NCBI GenBank assembly: GCA_937862595.1
Contig: CALMFL010000331.1
Location: forward strand, 1-6,170
DNA from: an uncultured Fidelibacterota bacterium
GTDB taxonomy: Bacteria; Fidelibacterota; Fidelibacteria; Fidelibacterales; Fidelibacteraceae
Direction: 5' to 3'
Length of the DNA: 6,170 nucleotides
Positions 1-5,536 of this stretch are shown here, in pieces. The position numbers and the translations under genes are program-made. The first letter of the stretch is position 1; the number at the start of each line of letters is the position of its first letter. A model generated the notes under the pieces. The model was not told the DNA's origin. It did no database searches and worked only from the letters and a program-made list of their open reading frames with translations.

Positions 1-1207
1 TGTCTTCATCGATCCGGATGTTCTCGACCAGCATTTTTTCCCGGATGACCATTTCATCGATCTCAGCCGGCACGTTGTATAATTTCCCTTCCGTATAACG
101 GCTGTTCAGCACATGGTGGATGGACGCCAGCTGGAGAGAAAACGAAATGTCCAGGATCTCCACCGGGTGACCCAGTCCGCCGGCGATATTGATGATATCG
201 CCCTTGGACAGGAGGTAGACCTTCTTGCCGTTCGCGAAGATGATCTCTTCGACATTTTCACGGGCGGTGTTGACGGATATCGCCTTGCTGTAGAGGGCGG
301 GGACGGCGATCTCATATCCGAAATGTCCCGCATTGGAAAGAAATGCCCCGTCCTTCATGTTCTCGACATGCTCCAAACGGATGACGTCATCCTCGCCGGT
401 CGCTGTCACGAAGAAATCTCCCCGCGGGGCGGCATCTTCGATGGGCATGACCTGGAATCCGTCCATGCGGGCTTCCATGGCTTTCCAGGGATTGATCTCG
501 GTGATGATCACTTCGGCGCCGAGACCCGCCGCGCGGACCGCGACGCCCCTTCCGACCCAGCCGTACCCGACAATGACCACGACCCTGCCGGCGATCGTCA
601 TATTGGTCAGATGGGTGATCGCCGTCCAGGTGGACTGGCCCGTTCCGTAACGGTTGTCATACAGATACTTCGATTGCGCGTCATTGATCGCAAAGGCGGG
701 GTATTTCAGGATACCCTTCTTAACTTTTTCTTTTAAGCGCTGGACACCGGTCGTGGTCTCTTCGCAGATGCCCATCAGGTTCTCCGCATACCCGGGATTC
801 TGATGCAGCAATTCGCAGATATCTCCCCCGTCGTCAACGACGACGTGCGGTTTGCAGGCAACGACCGAGACCAGAAATTCATGAAAGGCTTTCCGGTCGG
901 CGCCATGAATGGCATGCACGTGGATCCCCTGTTTGGCAAGCGCCGCACAGACGTCATCCTTGGTGGACATCGAGTTGCTGCTCGTGATCCACACTTCGGC
1001 CCCGAGCCGCTTGATGACGCTTGCAAGGTAGGCGGTCTTGGCTTCCAGATGAATGCACATGGTGATGCGCTTGCCCCTGAACGATCCGTCCTTTTCATAT
1101 CGTTCCGCCAGACGGTTCAGGACCTTCATCCATTTTGCCGCCCAGTCGATCTTCTGCTGACCCTGAACATTCAGAGCGATATCCTTTACACAATAATCGT
1201 GATTCAT
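1..1207 (-). CDS. ahcY: S-adenosylhomocysteine hydrolase (short Thermotoga/archaeal-like form), 3' end cut by window edge
   Basis: Cytosolic NAD-dependent enzyme that splits S-adenosylhomocysteine into homocysteine and adenosine in the methyl cycle. I read 402 residues from ATG at 1207 with no stop before the edge; by comparison with the roughly 404-residue Thermotoga enzyme, only about 15-20 residues should be missing. Visible family signatures: CIHLEAKTA (51-59) with catalytic His53; DDGGD (125-129) with Asp126; EETTTGV (149-155) with Glu150; Lys180 and Asp184 in NDAQSKYLYDN; NAD-binding GYGWVG (214-219) with acidic Glu237 at the end of the next strand; NAGHF (292-296); GHP (346-348). It lacks the insertion of about 40 residues found in many bacterial enzymes. 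A GGAG ribosome site at 1213-1216 sits 5 nt before the ATG, and the gene begins 16 nt after btuF, so it is probably co-transcribed. Residues Glu55 and Lys57 replace the Thr/Glu pair of the human enzyme near adenine, so S-inosylhomocysteine is a possible substrate. Identification is very secure; exact substrate is not. Confidence 0.95.
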   Translation of the reverse strand, partial: MNHDYCVKDIALNVQGQQKIDWAAKWMKVLNRLAERYEKDGSFRGKRITMCIHLEAKTAYLASVIKRLGAEVWITSSNSMSTKDDVCAALAKQGIHVHAIHGADRKAFHEFLVSVVACKPHVVVDDGGDICELLHQNPGYAENLMGICEETTTGVQRLKEKVKKGILKYPAFAINDAQSKYLYDNRYGTGQSTWTAITHLTNMTIAGRVVVIVGYGWVGRGVAVRAAGLGAEVIITEINPWKAMEARMDGFQVMPIEDAAPRGDFFVTATGEDDVIRLEHVENMKDGAFLSNAGHFGYEIAVPALYSKAISVNTARENVEEIIFANGKKVYLLSKGDIINIAGGLGHPVEILDISFSLQLASIHHVLNSRYTEGKLYNVPAEIDEMVIREKMLVENIRIDED

Positions 1208-1223
1208 TTTTACTCCAAAAATA

Positions 1224-2222
1224 CTATTTCAGCGGCTTTTCCGGCGGATAGGTTGCATCGATCTTCCCCAGTTCCCAGGGAGATACGGAGTTTTCGGGAT
1301 TTCTGAAATGATAAGGATGCAAAAGATATGCCAGTTTTTTGGCTGCGGTCACCTGCCGAAGGCTCGGGCATTTCAGCAAGCTTGAATCATAATGGTAAAC
1401 CCGGTCGTTCTTAACGGCGGTGATAGTCTCATATCCCTTGCGCGTCACGATCTCCCGGACGGTGGTGACCTCGTACCTTCCGGCATGCGGCCACAGAGGC
1501 GTCAGGATCACGTCCGGGTCCCGGTCAATGATGTCCTGATGCTCCGCCTTGAAGGCCAGTCCTTCGACATCCTTGAAGATATTCACGCCGCCGGCGATCT
1601 CCAGTAGCTGGTCCATGGGGGATCCCGATCCAAGCACATAGGGTCCGTAGTGATTGATCTCAAAATAGACTTTCACTTTGGGCAGTTTGCTTGTGATCTC
1701 CTGAAGCTCTTTCATCTCTTTCCGGGCTTTTTCGGTCAGCCGTCTTGCCCGCGCGCCCACGCCGGTCTCGTCCCCGATACTGACCAGCATGTCCCAGACC
1801 TCCTCGACGGTCGTCGGGTGAAAATACATAACGTTATAGCCGAGGACTTTCAATGAATCGGCCATTTTTTTCTGTATGGGGTCAATGGCCAGAATCAAGG
1901 TCGGGTCAAGCTCTTTGATCAGATCATAATTGATCTTTGTAAAATAACTGACAACCGCCACATCCTTTTGCAGTTCATCTTCAATTGAAACGAATTTGTA
2001 ATCGTCATAAGGGAGCCATCCCTTGCGCTCCTGCACTTCCGGCGGATAGCAGTCGTATTTCGACCATCCGACCAGATAATCTTCCAGACCCAGGTCGTAG
2101 ACGATCTCGGTCTGGCTCGGGGATAAGGAAATGATGCGTTGTTCGGTCTGAGCGCATCCGCTGAAAAGAATGACCGATAGAAGTAAAGAAAATAATACGG
2201 AAAATCTTGTTGCCTTATACAT
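1224..2222 (-). CDS. btuF: BtuF-type periplasmic corrinoid-binding lipoprotein of an ABC importer
   Basis: Substrate-binding protein of the helical-backbone class (PF01497 family), which receives cobalamin, heme or ferric siderophores in the periplasm and delivers them to an ABC permease. It has 332 residues. A lipoprotein signal peptide ends in FSGC, giving lipidated Cys23. The N-lobe carries RIISLSPSQTE (29-39) and VGWSKYDCYPPEVQ (51-64), which match the E. coli BtuF segments RVITLSPANTE and VGVSSYSDYPPQAQ. The C-lobe carries QLLEIAGGVNIFKD (205-218), matching QVLEVCGGENIFKD of BtuF. The end has the usual helix followed by LLHPYHF (300-306). I chose ATG at 2222 over the in-frame ATG at 2240, because AAGGAGG lies 8 nt before it and the longer form would place that site inside the gene. 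The BtuF likeness and the neighbouring BtuB-like receptor favour a corrinoid ligand, but family members change ligand easily. No permease or ATPase gene follows; ahcY does. Confidence 0.87.
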   Translation of the reverse strand: MYKATRFSVLFSLLLSVILFSGCAQTEQRIISLSPSQTEIVYDLGLEDYLVGWSKYDCYPPEVQERKGWLPYDDYKFVSIEDELQKDVAVVSYFTKINYDLIKELDPTLILAIDPIQKKMADSLKVLGYNVMYFHPTTVEEVWDMLVSIGDETGVGARARRLTEKARKEMKELQEITSKLPKVKVYFEINHYGPYVLGSGSPMDQLLEIAGGVNIFKDVEGLAFKAEHQDIIDRDPDVILTPLWPHAGRYEVTTVREIVTRKGYETITAVKNDRVYHYDSSLLKCPSLRQVTAAKKLAYLLHPYHFRNPENSVSPWELGKIDATYPPEKPLK

Positions 2223-2230
2223 GACTGAAT

Positions 2231-2237
2231 CCTCCTT
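2231..2237 (-). promoter_or_regulatory. Ribosome binding site that fixes the btuF start
   Basis: AAGGAGG on the minus strand, 8 nt before ATG 2222. It overlaps codons 2-4 of the longer reading frame that begins at 2240, so the shorter start with a normal lipoprotein signal peptide is the real one. Confidence 0.85.
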
Positions 2238-2246
2238 CATGTAATA

Positions 2247-2278
2247 TTCAGAGGGATCTTGGTCAAGATCCCTCTGAA
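2247..2278 (-). other. Perfect 14-bp intercistronic hairpin
   Basis: Arms TTCAGAGGGATCTT (2247-2260) and AAGATCCCTCTGAA (2265-2278) are exact reverse complements around a 4-nt loop. It occupies nearly half of the 69-nt gap between the propeller stop and the btuF start, and ends 9 nt before the btuF ribosome site. No T-run follows on either strand (minus strand continues TATTACATG), so it is not a textbook intrinsic terminator. An RNA processing or stability element, a partial terminator that lowers btuF-ahcY expression, or a protein-binding palindrome are all possible. The structure is certain at sequence level; the role is inferred. Confidence 0.75.
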
Positions 2279-2291
2279 CATCGTCGTAGTG

Positions 2292-3302
2292 TTAGTCCTG
2301 AGGATCGTTCCTGAATGCAAGGGCCGAGGGGGAATCGCCAACGAGGAATGAATCGATGGCTGTGCCTTCGGTACTGTATTTGAAGACCATGTCGGCATCC
2401 CAGTCGGAAAGCCAGACAGCGTCAAAGAACATGATCCCCGATCCGCCGTGACCGGCGAAGGTGCTGGTGATCACGGTACCGTCGTCGGTATCGTAAGCAA
2501 TGGCGCCCGTGCCCCACGAACCGCAGTATCCGACACCGTTCGCTTCATCGATCGCGATGCTGCCCGGCGTGCCGCCGATAGGATAGGTGGCGGTGACGGC
2601 ATCCGTTTCAGGGTCAATGACCGAAACGGTCCCGAAGATGGACCACCAGTCGCCGGTCGCAACGACGTGCAATTTGCCGTCGCCCGCAAGCGCGATGTCC
2701 TGGGGGTTTGTTCCGACATCGATGGTCGTGACCGAGTCGCCGCTGGCGGCGTCAAAAACGCTGACGGTTCCCTGCAGATAGGGCGATCCGTAGACGTAGC
2801 CCGTGTTCGAGGCGTAGACTTTGTCGTTCGCGATCGCAATACCCGTACAGCCGACGCCTGCGTTCAGTTCGCGGGCGACCGTTTTGGTGGCCATGTTCAG
2901 TTTCAAAACCTTGTTCGAAACCGAGCAGGACACGTAAGCGGTATTGTCGTCATAGAACACCATCTTCATGGGATTGTTGCCGGCTCCCAGCGCGATGGGG
3001 GTTTCGTCTTCCCAGGTCGAAACATCATAGATCGTGATGTTGTTGGACCCTGAGTTCACGCAATACAGTTTTCCGTCGCGGTAGACGAGCTGATTCGGCC
3101 AGGTGCCTACGGTCGCCACGTCGTTGTAGACGGAATCTTCTTCCAGATCGATCACCGAAATGCTTCCCGCTGAATTCAGTACGTACACGGCGACATTCGC
3201 GTCGGCGCCGGTCGGCGGGGTGTACGGGGGTTTGAACCAGTCACACCCGCTGAACGCCACAACAGTTAAAATAACTGTCAGCATGATTGTCAGTTTCTTC
3301 AT
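2292..3302 (-). CDS. YVTN/YncE-type beta-propeller lipoprotein, candidate BtuG-like partner of the receptor
   Basis: It has 336 residues. The signal peptide ends in FSGC with lipidated Cys20, then comes a Pro-rich linker (24-34) and seven repeats of about 40 residues: roughly 38-77, 78-120, 121-160, 161-209, 210-256, 257-295 and 296-333. Repeats show the YVTN pattern: a start such as VYVLNS, KLYCVN, KVYASN; a middle such as ISVIDLEED, VSVFDAASGD, VSVIDPETD; and an end such as G(T)NPQDIAL or GGTPGSIAI. A closed seven-bladed propeller is therefore likely. The ATG overlaps the stop of the upstream BtuB-like gene (ATGA), with AAGGAG 6 nt ahead, so translation is coupled to the receptor. In Bacteroides, BtuG is a propeller lipoprotein that binds B12 tightly and caps BtuB; the present fold and position fit that role, but YncE-type propellers are diverse and no ligand residue is recognised. 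Asp at +2 after the lipid Cys leaves the membrane location open. The fold is confident, the function is not. Confidence 0.85.
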   Translation of the reverse strand: MKKLTIMLTVILTVVAFSGCDWFKPPYTPPTGADANVAVYVLNSAGSISVIDLEEDSVYNDVATVGTWPNQLVYRDGKLYCVNSGSNNITIYDVSTWEDETPIALGAGNNPMKMVFYDDNTAYVSCSVSNKVLKLNMATKTVARELNAGVGCTGIAIANDKVYASNTGYVYGSPYLQGTVSVFDAASGDSVTTIDVGTNPQDIALAGDGKLHVVATGDWWSIFGTVSVIDPETDAVTATYPIGGTPGSIAIDEANGVGYCGSWGTGAIAYDTDDGTVITSTFAGHGGSGIMFFDAVWLSDWDADMVFKYSTEGTAIDSFLVGDSPSALAFRNDPQD

Positions 3303-5503
3303 GACACTCTCCTTTTGTTGGTTTTTTGATTGAATTTCACCTCAAACGATATGCGATACTCTCTCCCCGGCATGGGGAGATTCTTCATAACGGTATAATG
3401 AGCGTTAAACAGATTGCTTATCTGGAAATTGACGTTCATGTCAAGATCGCGGATATGCGGCTTCAGCAGGAACATGAGGTCCGAAACGGCGTAGGCCGGC
3501 AGGGCGTTCACTTCCGAGTTCGTGCGGTCGGTATAGCGTTTGCCGGTTATGTTCAGGCCGTACTGCACCGAAAGCATGCGATAGACCCCCAGCAGGGAGA
3601 AATTAAAGGTATGCTTCGGACGATAGACGAGCTGTTTCCCGTATTCGCTCGCGCTGCCCGACAGATTGATGGCTCTCAGATAGGTATAATTGATATCGGC
3701 GCTTAAATATCCTTCAAGGATATTCAGCTTAAGGCCGTTCTCAAGGCCTTTTATCAGGGCTTCATCGACATTGTCCGGCATCCACATGCCCGCGTTCGAT
3801 TCCCAGATGATCAGGTTCGTCATCCTGTTGTGGAAGAACGCGCTTTCAAGATACATGCCGTCCAGCACGGGGAACTGCAGCCGGAAACCGAGATCCCAGT
3901 CTCTGCCGGACTCCGCCTCAAGTTCGGGATTCCCCACGGTATAGGCGTCTTCCGGCCAGTAAAGATCGTTGAATGTCGGCGCACGGTAACTGAGGCCGAA
4001 ATTGGATTTTATCCCGGTCTTCCATGTTTCACCGAAGTTCAGGACAAGGCCGATCTTGGGGGAAAGGACATCGTTGAAGTCCGAATGACTGTCAAAACGC
4101 AGGGAGGGCGTCAGGATGAGGGACCGCAGAAAGGGTCTGTCGAACTTGATAATGGATTCATTCATCACAAAGGCATAAAAGGTCAGGCGCCGGTAGGTGG
4201 TGTCAAGCTGTTCGTTCTCCATTGCGTCGGACTGCCCGCCGATCCCGTAGGTCAGCACAAGGTAGGGATTCAGGACCGAATGTCCCTGCAGTTCGGAATT
4301 CAGTGCCCGTGTCCCGAAGCTGTTGTCGGTCGGGACCAGCATTTCATTGTTCAGATACCGGTTCCAGGTCGTCCGGTAAGAGGTTGTGAAGCGAATGTCG
4401 TTGAAGGGATTGAAGATCTTGCTGTTGAAATTCATGCTCACATTGTCGGACCGGTCCCACATGCGCGCTTCGTAATAATAGGGTTCGATCGTTCCGGGCG
4501 CACCGCGTTCGGAGCTGTAGTGATCGTATTTCAGGCGGATCTCGGGGTCCATCGGGGAACGGGTGAATTTATAGCCCAGTCCGCCGTTGAAACTGTGCGA
4601 GGCGATGTCCGCATTGAGCCGTGTGCTCTCGGTCCCGTAATTATCCGTATAGTCGAAATCACCCAGCGAATAGAGATATTTGTACGAGGCGTTCACGGCA
4701 AGGCCTTTTACGGCATAGTTCAATGACGAAACGAAGGAACGCGAATGGAAGGACCCGAGTATTCCCTTGGCGGAGATCGAAAAGCGGTCTTCCTCCCCGG
4801 GGGAGCGCGTAATGATATTGATCACGCCGCCCACGGCGTCCGAGCCGTAGAGCGCTGAACTTGCCCCTTTCACGACCTCGATCTTCTCGATATCATGCGA
4901 GGGCAGATTGCTCAGGTCCACCTGGCCGTTCTGCACGTTGTTGATCCTTTGCCCGTCCACCAGGATCAGCACCTGCTCGCTGCTGGAACCCCGCAGGGAG
5001 ATGGTCTGGGTCGAGCCCAGGCCGCCGTAGCTTTTGATCATGAGCCCCTTGATGTTCTTCAGGGCCTCCCCTACGTCCTGCGGGTCGATCATGGAGAGCG
5101 TCTCTTCATCGATCAGGTCGACCGAAGCCGGGATCTCCTCGATGAGCTTCTGGGTTCGGGAGGCAGTGACCAGGACGTTTTTTCCGTAATCGAGAATGGT
5201 CTGTTTCATCCTGAAATCTACCTTTATCCGGTCACCGGGCAGCAAGCGAAGGTTCTGAACGGCGTGCTCGTAGCCCATCATGCTGGTGATCAGTTCGTAA
5301 TTCCCCGGAGGAATGTTCTGGATGAAGTAGCATCCTTCCTCGTTCGTCATGGTCCCGATCGCGGTGTTCTTGAAGAGGACATTCACGGCGACGAGCGGCT
5401 GGCCGTTGCTGCGGTCCAGCACGACGCCATAGACGGTCGCCCCTTCCCCGGCATGCAGACAGAGGGCCGCCAAAAGAAGGAATCCTGAATAAAGTCTCTT
5501 CAA
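3299..5503 (-). CDS. btuB: BtuB-like TonB-dependent outer-membrane receptor with N-terminal carboxypeptidase-regulatory-like domain
   Basis: Outer-membrane active transporter driven by TonB. It has 734 residues from a TTG start. Layout: signal peptide (about 1-18); CarboxypepD_reg-like domain (about 23-100: TVYGVVLDRSNGQPL, then TNEEGCYFIQNIPPGNYEL); TonB-box-like segment NVLVTASR (109-116), close to TLVVTANR of E. coli BtuB; plug (about 118-233) with SLRGSSSEQVLILVDGQRIN, DLSNLPSHDIEKIEVVKG and ALYGSDAVGGVINIITR; then a barrel ending in NLF.AHY (ISNLFNAHY) and PGREYRISFEVKF, which match IANLFDKDY and AGREYTLSGSYTF of BtuB. The barrel's final Phe is residue 724, and ten hydrophilic residues follow. 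The gene starts 33 nt after a related receptor, overlaps the propeller gene by 4 nt, and has btuF downstream, which supports a corrinoid substrate. The plug and barrel style also fits siderophore or heme receptors, so the substrate is less sure than the family. The regulatory-like domain is typical of Bacteroidetes and relatives. Confidence 0.93.
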   Translation of the reverse strand: MKRLYSGFLLLAALCLHAGEGATVYGVVLDRSNGQPLVAVNVLFKNTAIGTMTNEEGCYFIQNIPPGNYELITSMMGYEHAVQNLRLLPGDRIKVDFRMKQTILDYGKNVLVTASRTQKLIEEIPASVDLIDEETLSMIDPQDVGEALKNIKGLMIKSYGGLGSTQTISLRGSSSEQVLILVDGQRINNVQNGQVDLSNLPSHDIEKIEVVKGASSALYGSDAVGGVINIITRSPGEEDRFSISAKGILGSFHSRSFVSSLNYAVKGLAVNASYKYLYSLGDFDYTDNYGTESTRLNADIASHSFNGGLGYKFTRSPMDPEIRLKYDHYSSERGAPGTIEPYYYEARMWDRSDNVSMNFNSKIFNPFNDIRFTTSYRTTWNRYLNNEMLVPTDNSFGTRALNSELQGHSVLNPYLVLTYGIGGQSDAMENEQLDTTYRRLTFYAFVMNESIIKFDRPFLRSLILTPSLRFDSHSDFNDVLSPKIGLVLNFGETWKTGIKSNFGLSYRAPTFNDLYWPEDAYTVGNPELEAESGRDWDLGFRLQFPVLDGMYLESAFFHNRMTNLIIWESNAGMWMPDNVDEALIKGLENGLKLNILEGYLSADINYTYLRAINLSGSASEYGKQLVYRPKHTFNFSLLGVYRMLSVQYGLNITGKRYTDRTNSEVNALPAYAVSDLMFLLKPHIRDLDMNVNFQISNLFNAHYTVMKNLPMPGREYRISFEVKFNQKTNKRRVS
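3309..3314 (-). promoter_or_regulatory. Ribosome binding site of the propeller gene, inside the receptor gene
   Basis: AAGGAG on the minus strand, 6 nt before ATG 3302, lying within the last codons of the BtuB-like gene (Lys-Arg-Arg). With the ATGA stop/start overlap it implies coupled translation of receptor and propeller. Confidence 0.85.
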
Positions 5504-5512
5504 GTTCTCATA

Positions 5513-5517
5513 CTCCC
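5513..5517 (-). promoter_or_regulatory. Ribosome binding site that fixes the TTG start of the BtuB-like gene
   Basis: GGGAG on the minus strand, 9 nt before TTG 5503. The only nearby ATG (5511) reads ATG AGA ACT TGA and stops after three codons. In the receptor frame no other start lies close enough to keep the signal peptide KRLYSGFLLLAALCLHA, so TTG is the best start. Confidence 0.75.
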
Positions 5518-5535
5518 GATTTAAAAGTTAAATCG
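5517..5535 (-). other. Small hairpin between the two receptor genes, touching the ribosome binding site
   Basis: Arms CGATTTAA (5517-5524) and TTAAATCG (5528-5535) are exact reverse complements with a 3-nt loop. The arm at 5517 contributes the first G of the GGGAG ribosome site. The stem is AT-rich and therefore weak in RNA, and it is not followed by a T-run. It may slightly modulate translation of the second receptor or be a small operator-like palindrome; chance is also possible. Confidence 0.5.
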
Positions 5536-5536
5536 C

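Noticed and set aside
113..736. Plus-strand open frame of 207 codons over ahcY
   Set aside because: It lies fully opposite a strongly conserved AhcY sequence, has no recognisable domain, and is rich in Asp, Gly and Arg as expected of an antisense shadow.
1208..1223. S-adenosylhomocysteine riboswitch ahead of ahcY
   Set aside because: The gap is 16 nt and holds only the ribosome site.
2223..2240. Longer btuF start at ATG 2240
   Set aside because: The AAGGAGG site would then be inside the gene, and the shorter form gives a normal lipoprotein signal peptide.
2223..2246. Possible internal promoter before btuF (TTGACC and TATTAC on the minus strand near the hairpin)
   Set aside because: The boxes are only 14 nt apart, too short for a sigma-70 promoter, and TTGACC falls in the hairpin loop and stem.
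2247..2278. Hairpin as a classical intrinsic terminator
   Set aside because: No T-run after the stem on either strand.
3830..4726. Plus-strand open frame of 298 codons over the BtuB-like gene
   Set aside because: Long but antisense to a clear receptor barrel; no signal peptide, domain or convincing ribosome site. Shadow of codon bias.
5504..5536. Cobalamin riboswitch ahead of the BtuB-like gene
   Set aside because: Only 33 nt separate the two receptors, far too little for that riboswitch; one could exist beyond the right edge before the first receptor.
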